Of a stretch of DNA of 64,000 bases, positions 46,225 to 54,170 are shown piece by piece; the first letter of the stretch is position 1, and every line of letters starts with the position of its first letter. Location of the stretch: assembly GCA_002798175.1 (NCBI GenBank), contig NWQL01000006.1, positions 107,752-171,751 of the forward strand, written 5' to 3'. The stretch is from Lysobacteraceae bacterium NML91-0213 (GTDB taxonomy: Bacteria > Pseudomonadota > Gammaproteobacteria > Xanthomonadales > Xanthomonadaceae). A program made the position numbers and the translations under genes. The notes under the pieces were generated by a model. The model was not told the DNA's origin, did not search any database, and was given only the letters and a program-made list of their open reading frames with translations.

Positions 46225-46599
46225 TTGCTGCGATCGGTGTCGATGCGGAGGTGCGTACTGCCGCGTGCGCCATCCCGGCATCGATTGCGTTCGCGCACTT
46301 CCGCGCAAAGGCGTCGCTGCAGCGCGCAAGAGGCATCGCTTCGCCGAGTTGTCCTGCAACGCCATCGTCGACTGCACGGCGACGTCGCCGATGTCCGCGA
46401 CCCGTTCGGCGCGCGACGCGTCACGCACGCATGCAACATGGCATGCGTTCGAAAAACACTTGAAAACAGCATCGGCCGACGACGCGTTGCAATCGGCGTG
46501 CGTCGTGCGCACGCATGTCGAACAGCCAACGCGACCGCAACCCGATCCTCGATGTGGACAACATGTGCACGCACGCACGGAAACCTGCAACGACAGGTG
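46225..46599. other. Non-coding, highly structured intergenic region
   Basis: About 375 bp of no evident coding sequence between the gcvH terminator and the promoter of the next unit. It contains several strong inverted repeats, including ACGCATGC (46427-46434) / GCATGCGT (46441-46448) with loop AACATG and GCGTGCG (46496-46502) / CGCACGC (46508-46514) with loop TCGTG. The GCATG and CGCACG words recur. Local base composition is less GC-rich than the flanking genes. No known RNA is recognised. Confidence 0.5.
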
Positions 46600-46628
46600 T
46601 TGACAGTCGAAAAAAGCGTGATTAGGTT
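46600..46628 (+). promoter_or_regulatory. Promoter upstream of the H1-like gene / candidate small RNA
   Basis: TTGACA at 46600-46605 is a perfect -35 box, with TAGGTT at 46623-46628 as -10 after a 17-nt spacer. The palindrome GGTTTCGCCGAAACC (46625-46639) overlaps the -10 and the start point and might be an operator. Confidence 0.6.
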
Positions 46629-46633
46629 TCGCC

Positions 46634-46802
46634 GAAACCACGCAACCGCAGGGACGAGTGATCAAGGCCGGGACGACATCGCACGCGACAACGCAACCTT
46701 CCGCCCCGAAACTCGACAAGGTGGAACCGGTCCTCGTCTCCCATGCAAAAACAGCACCCCGTTTCGAACGCGCCCGCGCCATCCCGGCACGGGCGTTTTC
46801 TT
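46634..46802 (+). ncRNA. Candidate small RNA or attenuated leader with C-rich loop
   Basis: Begins about 6 nt after a consensus-type promoter and ends at a rho-independent hairpin: CGCCCG (46771-46776) pairs with CGGGCG (46790-46795), inside it GCC/GGC, followed by TTTTCTT. Between them, ACCTT (46696-46700) pairs with AAGGT (46718-46722) and presents CCGCCCC in its loop, and GGGACGAG (46651-46658) can pair with CTCG-TC(T)CCC (46733-46742). C-rich loops of this type bind G-rich ribosome-binding sites in known Xanthomonas small RNAs. Alternatively it is the 5' leader of the H1-like gene with an attenuator. No transcript evidence; the call rests on pattern only. Confidence 0.4.
46771..46802 (+). 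terminator. Terminator-like hairpin 169 nt upstream of the H1-like gene
   Basis: 6-bp outer stem plus 3-bp inner stem around loop ATCCC, then TTTTCTT. It precedes the H1-like ATG at 46971, so it would stop most transcripts from the promoter at 46600 unless read-through or another promoter applies. Confidence 0.65.
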
Positions 46803-46970
46803 GCGGGTGCGTCGCACATCGAACCGGCGGGAAGCGCCGGCCCGGTCGCGACGCAGGTATCCGTTCCGGTGCGCATCGCGCATCGGCGGTTGGTCGCGGG
46901 TCCGATCCCCGCGGCGTTCGCGAACTGGGCACGTAGTACCCGAAGTTCCATTGACGAGGAGAGCCATCCC

Positions 46971-47504
46971 ATGGCCACGAAGAAAGCCACCAAGAAATCG
47001 GCAACCAGGAAGACTGCCAAGAAAGCCGCGGCGACCAAGCGCGTGAGCAAGGTCGCCAAGAAGGCAACCGCCCGCAAGGCGGCGGCGAAGAAGACCACCG
47101 CACGCAAGGCCGCGGCGAAGAAGACCACGGCACGCAAGGCTGCAGCCAAGAAGACCACGGCACGCAAGTCCGCGGCGAAGAAGACCACCGCGCGCAAGGC
47201 GGCGGCGAAGAAGTCGACGGCCCGCAAGGCTGCGACCGGCCGCAAGTCGACCGCGAAGAAGGCGGCGACCCGCAAGACCGCGAAGAAGGCCGTCGCCAAG
47301 CGTCCGGCCGCGAAGAAGGCGACCGCGCGCAAGTCCACGGCAAAGAAGGCCGCGACCCGCAAGACGGCTGCGAAGAAGACCGCCCGCAAGGCCACCGCCA
47401 AGAAGGCGGCACCGCGCAAGGCCGTTGCCAAGAAGATGCCGCGTCGTGCGGCCAAGAAGCCGGCGCCGGTCGCCATCCCGGCGGCGCCGACTCCGCTGAT
47501 GTAA
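46971..47504 (+). CDS. Lysine/alanine-rich histone H1-like DNA-binding protein
   Basis: 177 residues from ATG 46971, preceded by GAGGAGAG. It is made of Lys, Ala, Arg and Thr almost throughout. At residues 34-83 the decapeptide ARKAAAKKTT is repeated five times with small changes; more divergent units follow (ATRKTAKKA, ATARKSTAKKA), and the C-terminus is proline-rich. This resembles the eukaryotic H1 C-terminal tail, Hc1/AlgP-type bacterial proteins, which bind DNA non-specifically and affect nucoid compaction. The repeat (30 bp) makes the gene prone to length change. No folded domain is evident. The frame extends upstream, but the extra sequence is unlike a gene. Confidence 0.85.
   Translation: MATKKATKKSATRKTAKKAAATKRVSKVAKKATARKAAAKKTTARKAAAKKTTARKAAAKKTTARKSAAKKTTARKAAAKKSTARKAATGRKSTAKKAATRKTAKKAVAKRPAAKKATARKSTAKKAATRKTAAKKTARKATAKKAAPRKAVAKKMPRRAAKKPAPVAIPAAPTPLM
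47070..47219 (+). repeat. 30-bp tandem repeat inside the H1-like gene
   Basis: Five direct copies of about GCCCGCAAGGCGGCGGCGAA plus GAAGACCACC, in frame, with silent and a few coding differences. Confidence 0.75.
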
Positions 47505-47532
47505 GCCGCACCCAGAAGGCGGCGTCATCCGA

Positions 47533-47567
47533 CCCCTTCCGCTGCCCAGGCGGAGGGGGTTTCTGTT
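47533..47567 (+). terminator. Rho-independent terminator after the H1-like gene
   Basis: 10-bp stem CCCCTTCCGC (47533-47542) / GCGGAGGGGG (47550-47559) with one G-T pair and a 7-nt loop, followed by TTTCTGTTT. Confidence 0.8.
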
Positions 47568-47574
47568 TGTGCGG

Positions 47575-48960
47575 TCAGTGCGGGCGCGCGTGGGCGCTCG
47601 ACGCCGCCGCACCCGGCGCGGTGCTGTCCCCGGCGCGGTCGGCGTAGAGCACGTCGTCGATATCGACGTCCAGCCAGCGGTGGTGCTGCAGGCCGAGCGC
47701 GCGGTCGAGGATCGTCGGCATCAGGCCAGACGGCAGGCTGCTCTCGCTGTTCCACAGCACGACCATGCCGAAGTCCTGTTCCGGCACCATTGCCATCACG
47801 CCGCGATAGCCCTGCACCGCGCCGCCATGGAACACCACGCGATGGCCGGCGTAGTCGTAGACGCGCCAGCCGAGACCGTAGCCGGCGGCGTTCAAGCGCT
47901 CGCGCCGCCACGAGCCCGCGCGGCTGCGCATCTCGCCGGGCGTGCCGACGATCGGCGAATGCAGGGTTGCCAGCAGCGGCGCCGGCAGCACGTCGGGGCG
48001 ATGGCCGGTGTGGGCGATAAGCCACTGCGCCATGTCGCTGATGCTGGCATTGACGCCCGCGGCCGGTGCCACCCGGTAGTAGGTGGGCTTGGGCATCAGC
48101 GACGTCCAGCCACGGTTCGCACGCACGTGCGGCTTGGCCCAGCGTGGGCTCGCCTGGATGCCATCGAGACCGTAACTGGCGTCGTTCATGCCCAGCGGCT
48201 TGAACAGGCGCCGCGAGACCGCCTCGCTGAAGAACTGCCCGGAGGTCGCGAACACCACGTCGCCGACGAGGCTGAAGGCCACGTTCTGGTAGCCGTAGCA
48301 GTCGCCCGGCGCGCAGGCCATGTTGGCCGCCGACAGCCGCTGCACGAGGGTGGTGTAGTCGGTGCCGGCCTCGATGTCGCGATCGTAGGTGTGACGCGGC
48401 AGGCCGACGCGATGGCTCAGCACGTCGGCCACGGTCACCCGCTGCGCGGCGTTCGGATCGGCCAGCCGCAGGCCCGGCATGTAGTCGACGACCTTGCTGT
48501 CCCAGCGCAACGCGCCTTCCGAGACCAGCACGCCGGCGATGGTGCCGGCGAACGACTTCGACAGCGATGCCAGCCGGAACACGGTGTGCGCATCGACCGG
48601 TTCGGCGGCGCGCACGTCGGTGATGCCGTAGCCGCGCGCGCTGAGCACGCGCCCGTTGTGCACGATGGCCATGGCCAGTCCGGGAACGCGCTGGTCGGCA
48701 ACCAGTGCCTGGGCCATCGCTTCGAATTCACGCACGTCGAAGGACGCTGGCAGCGGCTTCGCATCGACCGGTGGTGGCCGCTGTTCGGGGCGACCATCGG
48801 TCGGACGCGGGAATGCCGGCATCGGCTCCTCGGCCGGAACGACCTGCGCATGGGCGGGGAGGTCCTGCGCGGTGGTACCAAGGGCCAGCGGCATCAGCAT
48901 GCCGACCAGTCCAAGTTGCCATGCGCGTCCCCACCGACGGCGAAGCACCTTGTCTTTCAT
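47575..48960 (-). CDS. Serine hydrolase, beta-lactamase/penicillin-binding family (class C-like)
   Basis: 461 residues from ATG 48960; the frame continues upstream into LemA's region. Signal peptide at about 1-31, then a Pro-rich stretch. The active-site motif SxxK is Ser132-Leu-Ser-Lys135, the YxN motif is Tyr224-Gln-Asn226 and the third motif HGG near 392 (VVFHGGAVQGYRG). This is the layout of periplasmic esterases, D-aminopeptidases or class C-like beta-lactamases; without a KTG box, a true beta-lactamase is unlikely. It faces the LemA gene divergently, and ends at the H1 terminator region. Confidence 0.88.
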   Translation of the reverse strand: MKDKVLRRRWGRAWQLGLVGMLMPLALGTTAQDLPAHAQVVPAEEPMPAFPRPTDGRPEQRPPPVDAKPLPASFDVREFEAMAQALVADQRVPGLAMAIVHNGRVLSARGYGITDVRAAEPVDAHTVFRLASLSKSFAGTIAGVLVSEGALRWDSKVVDYMPGLRLADPNAAQRVTVADVLSHRVGLPRHTYDRDIEAGTDYTTLVQRLSAANMACAPGDCYGYQNVAFSLVGDVVFATSGQFFSEAVSRRLFKPLGMNDASYGLDGIQASPRWAKPHVRANRGWTSLMPKPTYYRVAPAAGVNASISDMAQWLIAHTGHRPDVLPAPLLATLHSPIVGTPGEMRSRAGSWRRERLNAAGYGLGWRVYDYAGHRVVFHGGAVQGYRGVMAMVPEQDFGMVVLWNSESSLPSGLMPTILDRALGLQHHRWLDVDIDDVLYADRAGDSTAPGAAASSAHARPH

Positions 48961-49041
48961 CGGGTCTGTCCCCTGCGTATGCTTGCTTGCGGGCCGATCA
49001 TAACGCCTGATTCCTGTCTTGCATGAATAAGGGGAGCTTTG

Positions 49042-49644
49042 ATGGGTAGCATGCTGATCCTGCTGGTAATTGTCGGCCTGGCAGTGGTTCTCGCGATGTG
49101 GGGCGTCGGCATCTACAACGGCCTCGTCACCGCCCGCAACGCCTTCAAGAACGCCTTCGCGCAGATCGACGTGCAGCTGCAGCGTCGCTTCGACCTCATC
49201 CCGAACCTGGTCGAGACCGCCAAGGGCTATCTCTCGCACGAGCGCCAGACGCTCGAAGCCGTGGTGGCCGCACGCGGCGCGGCGATCAACGGCCTGCGGG
49301 CGGCGGCGGCCAATCCGGGCGACCCCGCGGCCATGGCCGAACTGGCGCAGACGCAGGGCGCGCTCAACGGCGCGCTCGGCCGGCTGCTCGCCGTGGTGGA
49401 GGCCTATCCGGATCTCAAGGCCAGCCAGAACATGATGCAGCTCACCGAGGAGCTGACCAGCACCGAGAACCGCGTCGCCTTCGCGCGCCAGGCCTACAAC
49501 GACTCGGTCATGGCCTACAACAACAAGCGCGAGGTGTTTCCGTCGAGCATCGTCGCGGGCATGTTCCGCTTCGAGCCGGCGGCGCTGCTGGAGATCGCCG
49601 CCGACCGGGCCGAAGTGCGCGAGGCGCCGAAGGTGCAGTTCTGA
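49042..49644 (+). CDS. lemA: LemA family protein
   Basis: 200 residues from ATG 49042 (TTG at 49039 is possible). One N-terminal membrane segment (4-26), then the LemA coiled-coil domain: NAFKNAFAQIDVQLQRRFDLIPNLVETAKGY, ERQTLEAVV and TEELTSTENRVAFARQAYNDSV. LemA-type proteins are membrane-anchored helical bundles of unclear function, often next to TPM domain or M48 protease genes. Here an M48 protease follows 29 bp later and is surely in one operon. Confidence 0.92.
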   Translation: MGSMLILLVIVGLAVVLAMWGVGIYNGLVTARNAFKNAFAQIDVQLQRRFDLIPNLVETAKGYLSHERQTLEAVVAARGAAINGLRAAAANPGDPAAMAELAQTQGALNGALGRLLAVVEAYPDLKASQNMMQLTEELTSTENRVAFARQAYNDSVMAYNNKREVFPSSIVAGMFRFEPAALLEIAADRAEVREAPKVQF

Positions 49645-49673
49645 CCCGCGGGCGTGGCTGACGCGGCGATCCG

Positions 49674-51557
49674 ATGAACTTCTTCGAGCGGCAGGCGCAG
49701 GCACGGCGCAACACCACCCGGCTGGTCGTGCTGTTCGCACTGGCGGTGCTGTGCATCGTGGCGCTGGTGGACGTGGCGGTGCTGCTGTTCTTCGGCGGCA
49801 GCGTCGGCACCCTGGTCGGTGCCAGCATCGTCACCGTGCTGATCATCGGCCTGGGCTCGCTGTACCGCATGGCCAGCCTGCGTGCCGGCGGCGAGCGCGT
49901 GGCCACCCAGCTCGGCGGCGTGGCGGTGCCCGAGGACACCACCGACCCGCAGCTGCGCCGCCTGCGCAATGTCGTCGAGGAGATGGCGATCGCCTCGGGG
50001 GTGCCGGTGCCGGCGTTGTTCGTGCTCGAGCACGAACAGGGCATCAATGCGTTCGCGGCCGGCTACGCGCCGACCGACGCGGCGGTGGCGGTGACCCGCG
50101 GCGCGCTCGAACGCCTCAACCGCGACGAACTGCAGGGCGTCATCGCGCACGAGTTCAGCCACGTGCTCAATGGCGACATGCGCATCAACATCCGCCTGAT
50201 GGGCGTGCTGTTCGGAATCCTGATGCTGGGCCTGATCGGCCGCAGGATCCTGCTGCATGCCGGTGGCGCGCGTGGTCGCGATGCGACCTTCGTGATGCTG
50301 ATGGCGCTGATCTGCCTGGTGATCGGTTACGCCGGGGTGTTCTTCGGACGCATGATCAAGGCCGGCGTCAGCCGTTCGCGCGAAGTCCTCGCCGATGCGT
50401 CCGCGGTGCAGTTCACGCGCCAGACGCAGGGCCTGGCCGGTGCGTTGAAGAAGATCGGCGGCGTGCAGGAAGGCTCGAAGCTGCAGGAGCGCGCCGATGC
50501 CGAGGAGATCAGCCACATGCTGTTCGGCGATGGCCTCGGCCTTTCCGGGCTGTTCGCCACCCATCCACCGCTGCTCAAGCGCATCCAGGCGCTGGAACCG
50601 GGCTTCAGCGGCGAGCAGCTGGCCGGCCTGCAGGCGCGATGGTTGCGCTCACCGCCCAACGGGCTGGAGGAGGACGTGCAGCTGGGCCTTGCCGCGCGCG
50701 ACGATGGTCCGCTGCCAGCGGCCGGAGCGCAGCTCGCGGTGACGCCACCGATGGTCGCGGCCCATGTGGCCGAGCCCGCGGACGACGACTGGATGCGCGC
50801 CGGCGCCATCGTGGCGGCGATTCCGCCCGCACTGCAGCAGGCCGCGCGCAGGCGCGACGAGGTGATGGCGCTGCTGTTCGCGCTGCTGCTGGATGGCGAC
50901 GAGGTGATCCGCGGACGCCAGCGTGCCGAGATTTCCGCGCGCATGGGCATGCCGGTGGCGGACCTCGCCATGCACCTGCGCGATGCCATGCACGACCTGC
51001 ACCCGATGCAGCGGCTGCCGCTGGCGCAGCTGGCGTTCCCGGTGCTGCGCCTGCGTCCCCGGCCCGAACTCGCGGTCTTCCTCGACGTGGTCGAGGCGAT
51101 GGTGCACGCCGATCGCCGCATCTCCCTGTTCGAGTACTGCCTGGGCCGGCTGCTGCAGGTGCAGGTGACCGAATCGTTGGATCCGGGCCGCCATGCGCGC
51201 TTCGGCCGGCAGCGCGCGGTCAATGTCAGGCAGGAATTCGCTACCCTGCTCGCGGTGGTGGCGCAGGCAGGCCATCCCGGTGACACGGACGGCGCGCGGC
51301 GCGCCTATCTCGCCGGCCTGCAGCGCGTGCTGCCGCGCGACCACCTGCCCTATGCGCCACCCGAGGACCCGGTGCAGGCACTCGACGGGGTATGGGATCC
51401 GCTCGACCGGCTGGAGCCGGTGGCCAAGCAGATGCTGGTCGAGGCCATCACCGATGCGATCCTGCATGACGGCCGGATCGCGGTGCCCGAAGCCGAGCTG
51501 CTGCGCACGGTGTGCGCGGTGCTGCACTGCCCGCTGCCACCGGCGCTCGACCATTAG
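49674..51557 (+). CDS. Membrane M48 metallopeptidase with C-terminal extension
   Basis: 627 residues. Two N-terminal membrane segments (18-40 and 46-62), zinc site HEFSH at 159-163 with the third ligand in SREVLADASAVQF (Glu237), and a further pair of membrane segments at 177-190 and 205-226. This is an HtpX-like protease. After about 310, another 300 residues of helical sequence (KRRDEVMALLFALLLDGDEVIRG, FLDVVEAMVHADRRISLFEY) are not part of HtpX and look like TerB-type or tellurite-resistance-like helices. It may degrade or process membrane proteins; substrate unknown. Convergent with pfp. Confidence 0.88.
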   Translation: MNFFERQAQARRNTTRLVVLFALAVLCIVALVDVAVLLFFGGSVGTLVGASIVTVLIIGLGSLYRMASLRAGGERVATQLGGVAVPEDTTDPQLRRLRNVVEEMAIASGVPVPALFVLEHEQGINAFAAGYAPTDAAVAVTRGALERLNRDELQGVIAHEFSHVLNGDMRINIRLMGVLFGILMLGLIGRRILLHAGGARGRDATFVMLMALICLVIGYAGVFFGRMIKAGVSRSREVLADASAVQFTRQTQGLAGALKKIGGVQEGSKLQERADAEEISHMLFGDGLGLSGLFATHPPLLKRIQALEPGFSGEQLAGLQARWLRSPPNGLEEDVQLGLAARDDGPLPAAGAQLAVTPPMVAAHVAEPADDDWMRAGAIVAAIPPALQQAARRRDEVMALLFALLLDGDEVIRGRQRAEISARMGMPVADLAMHLRDAMHDLHPMQRLPLAQLAFPVLRLRPRPELAVFLDVVEAMVHADRRISLFEYCLGRLLQVQVTESLDPGRHARFGRQRAVNVRQEFATLLAVVAQAGHPGDTDGARRAYLAGLQRVLPRDHLPYAPPEDPVQALDGVWDPLDRLEPVAKQMLVEAITDAILHDGRIAVPEAELLRTVCAVLHCPLPPALDH

Positions 51558-51589
51558 CAGCGGCGTATCGCGCAGCATCGACCGACGGG

Positions 51590-52843
51590 TTACGGCTCCC
51601 AGTCGGGCAGCTTCCGCGCGAGCGGTATGTTCTTCAGTGACACATAAGCCGGCAGGCCCTCGCGGTACGGCGGCCAGGCCTCGCCCCGCACCAGCGGCTG
51701 CAGGTAACGCCGCGCGGCGGCGGTGATGCCGTAGCCATCGCGACGCAGGAACGCCGCCGGCATCTTCTTCTCGCGGTTGGCGACCCGCGACAGCGGTGCC
51801 GCCTCGATCGTCCACCGATAGGGGCTGGCGGATACGCGGCGTACCGCCGGCATCGTTGCGTTGCGGCCCTCGAGGGCGTAGCGCACCGCGGCGCGTCCCA
51901 CCGCGACCGCCTGGTCGAGGTCGGTCTTCGACGCGATATGCCGCGCGGAGCGCTGCAGGTAGTCCGGCACCGCCCAGTGCACCTTGAGCCCGAGGGCGTC
52001 CTTGACCCGGCCGGCGAGGTACGGCGCCACGCCGCCGAGCTGCGCGTGCCCGAACGCATCGCTGCCGCCGCCGGCCTCGGCCACGAAGCGGCCATCGGCG
52101 GTCCGGATGCCTTCGCTGGCCACCACCACGCACCAGCCGACGCGATCGACCACCGCCTGCACGCGCGCGAGGAAGTCGGCTTCGTCGTAGGCTCGCTCGG
52201 GAAACAGGATCAGGTGGGGCGCGTCGTCGGGGCCTTCGCCGGCAAGCCCGGCGGCGGCCGCCAGCCAGCCGGCGTGGCGCCCCATCGCCTCGTACACGAA
52301 CACGCGCGTGGACGAGCCTGCCATCGAGGCCACGTCCAGCGCCGCCTCGCGCACCGACACCGCGGTGTACTTCGCCGCCGAGCCGAAGCCCGGCGAGCAG
52401 TCGGTGACCGCCAGGTCGTTGTCGATGGTCTTGGGCACGCCGATGCAGGTCAGCGGATAGCCGGAGGCCACGGCCAGCTGCGACACCTTGAGTGCGGTGT
52501 CGGCGGAATCGTTGCCGCCGTTGTAGAGGAACCAGCGCACGTCGTGGGCGCGGAACACCTCGAGCAGGCGTTCGTACTTCGCGCGGTCCTCGTCGAGCGA
52601 TTTCAGCTTGTAGCGGCACGACCCGAACGCGCCGCCCGGTGTGTGGGCCAGCGCACGGATATCGGCGATGCGCTCGCGACCGGTATCGACGAGATCCTCG
52701 CGCAGTGCGCCGAGGATGCCTTCGCGCGCGGCCAGCACCCGGATACGGCGCGCGCGCGCCTCGGTGATGACGCCGGACGCGGTGGCGTTGATGACGGCGG
52801 TGACGCCGCCGGACTGGGCGTAGAGCAGGTTTCCTGTGGCCAT
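51590..52843 (-). CDS. pfp: Pyrophosphate-dependent 6-phosphofructokinase
   Basis: 417 residues. GGNDS at 109-113 and PKTIDND at 137-143 are the hallmarks of PPi-dependent enzymes (ATP enzymes have GGDGS and a different second box). MGRHAGWLAA and SEGIRTADGRF follow in order. It interconverts fructose-6-P and fructose-1,6-bisphosphate with PPi and is reversible; in Xanthomonadaceae it stands in for the missing ATP-PFK. The gene is divergent from adk with about 160 bp between them. Confidence 0.95.
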   Translation of the reverse strand: MATGNLLYAQSGGVTAVINATASGVITEARARRIRVLAAREGILGALREDLVDTGRERIADIRALAHTPGGAFGSCRYKLKSLDEDRAKYERLLEVFRAHDVRWFLYNGGNDSADTALKVSQLAVASGYPLTCIGVPKTIDNDLAVTDCSPGFGSAAKYTAVSVREAALDVASMAGSSTRVFVYEAMGRHAGWLAAAAGLAGEGPDDAPHLILFPERAYDEADFLARVQAVVDRVGWCVVVASEGIRTADGRFVAEAGGGSDAFGHAQLGGVAPYLAGRVKDALGLKVHWAVPDYLQRSARHIASKTDLDQAVAVGRAAVRYALEGRNATMPAVRRVSASPYRWTIEAAPLSRVANREKKMPAAFLRRDGYGITAAARRYLQPLVRGEAWPPYREGLPAYVSLKNIPLARKLPDWEP

Positions 52844-52918
52844 CGGGGTGATTCGCGGCAGTGGAAAGGGGAGGTCGGCGATGCCGGATTCCGCTCGTGG
52901 CGGCCGGGGTGGATACGG

Positions 52919-52924
52919 TACAGT
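52919..52924 (+). promoter_or_regulatory. Candidate -10 box for adk
   Basis: TACAGT in GGTACAGTGCGCCC, 77 nt upstream of adk; AAGGAG at 52985-52990 is the ribosome-binding site. Confidence 0.4.
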
Positions 52925-53001
52925 GCGCCCTGTCTATGCGCGGCGGATGGTCCAGACGAGTCTGGCTGCGGCGAATTCCCGTTTAAGGAGTGGAGTCTTC
53001 G

Positions 53002-53580
53002 ATGCGACTGGTTCTTTTGGGTGCGCCCGGTTCGGGCAAGGGCACGCAGGCGGCACGGCTGAAGGAATACCTGCAGGTTCCGCACATCTCCACCGGCGAC
53101 CTGCTGCGCGCGGAAGTCGCCGCGCAGTCGCCGCTGGGGCTGCAGGCGAAGGAAGTGATGGCGCGTGGCGACCTGGTCTCCGACGACATCCTGCTGGGCA
53201 TGCTGCGTGACCGCTTCTCGCGTGACGACACCCGCGCCGGTTTCATCCTCGACGGCTACCCGCGCAACCTCGCCCAGGCCGCCGCGCTGGGCGAGCTGCT
53301 CGCCGACCTCGGCCAGCCCTTCGACGCGGCAGTGCAGCTGGAAGTCGACAACGAGCTGCTGGTCGATCGCCTCGCCGGTCGCGCGCAGGCCGAAGGCCGC
53401 GCCGACGACAACCCCGAATCGGTGCGCAAGCGGCTGCAGGTCTATGACCAGCAGACCGCGCCGGTGATCGAGTACTACCGCCAGCAAGGCCAGCTGACCG
53501 TCGTCGATGGCGTCGGCAGCCTCGACGAGGTGTTCAACCGCATCCTCGGCGCGATCCAGGTCGAGAAGCCGGTCGGCTGA
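53002..53580 (+). CDS. adk: Adenylate kinase (short form)
   Basis: 192 residues from ATG 53002, preceded by AAGGAG. The P-loop GAPGSGKGT is at 7-15, ISTGDLLR and FILDGYPRN follow, and the LID is only the short RAQAEGRADDN segment, so this is the LID-less type. It catalyses 2 ADP = ATP + AMP. The next gene starts 14 bp after, possibly a read-through partner. Confidence 0.96.
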   Translation: MRLVLLGAPGSGKGTQAARLKEYLQVPHISTGDLLRAEVAAQSPLGLQAKEVMARGDLVSDDILLGMLRDRFSRDDTRAGFILDGYPRNLAQAAALGELLADLGQPFDAAVQLEVDNELLVDRLAGRAQAEGRADDNPESVRKRLQVYDQQTAPVIEYYRQQGQLTVVDGVGSLDEVFNRILGAIQVEKPVG

Positions 53581-53594
53581 GCATCCTGCAGGCG

Positions 53595-54101
53595 GTGCAC
53601 CGCTGCTGGCACTGGTTGCGCGGCACCGCGCCGCTCGGCGTACTTCCCGGCGGCGCCGGGTCCGTGATCGCCGCGTGGCTGTTCGCACTGCTGGTGACCG
53701 CCGCGGTGGAGGCCGCATTCCCGGTGCAGGCGCCACTCGCGCGCACGGCGCTGGTGCTGGCGGCGGAATTGGCGCTGGCCTGGGCGCTCCTGGTGCTGGC
53801 CGGTCGCACGTCGCTGCGTGCCCAGGGACTGGTCGCGCTCGGCCTGCTGGCGGCGGTGCGCAATGCCGTGCTCGCTCCGGTCTCGCTGCTGCTGGTGGCC
53901 GATGCCGGTGGCCTCGGCCCCGCCGCGGTACTTGCCATCGCGGTGGTGGTGGGGCTGGTCTCCGCTGCGGTGATGGCGGTGCTGGTGCGTCGCTACCTCG
54001 ATCTCTGGCAACTCGCGCTCGGCCGCCCGCGCCGGATCGCGTGCCTTGTGCTGCTGGCCATGGCCGTGCTGCTGCTGGGCGTCGAGGCGCTGCCGCACTG
54101 A
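53595..54101 (+). CDS. Small hypothetical integral membrane protein
   Basis: 168 residues from GTG 53595. Five hydrophobic segments (about 20-43, 49-68, 76-95, 104-128 and 148-165) with almost no polar linkers and Arg-rich cytoplasmic loops (QALRRAQG-like and RRYLDLWQLALGRPRR). No family recognised. It starts 14 bp after adk and is followed by mpl at 54171, so it may belong to the same transcript. Function unknown. Confidence 0.6.
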   Translation: MHRCWHWLRGTAPLGVLPGGAGSVIAAWLFALLVTAAVEAAFPVQAPLARTALVLAAELALAWALLVLAGRTSLRAQGLVALGLLAAVRNAVLAPVSLLLVADAGGLGPAAVLAIAVVVGLVSAAVMAVLVRRYLDLWQLALGRPRRIACLVLLAMAVLLLGVEALPH

Positions 54102-54136
54102 GCGCGGCCAACGGTGCCAGCGTCGATGGTCTCGGC

Positions 54137-54142
54137 TAGAGT
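54137..54142 (+). promoter_or_regulatory. Candidate -10 box for mpl
   Basis: TAGAGT in CTCGGCTAGAGTGCG, 28 nt before the TTG start of mpl. Confidence 0.35.
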
Positions 54143-54170
54143 GCGCGCTCGTTCCACGGAAGCGCACGTC

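Noticed and set aside
46190-46603. Short open frame in the gcvH-H1 gap
   Set aside because: No codon bias, no homology-like motif and no ribosome-binding site.
47070-47219. CRISPR-like regularly spaced repeat
   Set aside because: Contiguous in-frame tandem repeat with no spacers, inside the H1-like gene.
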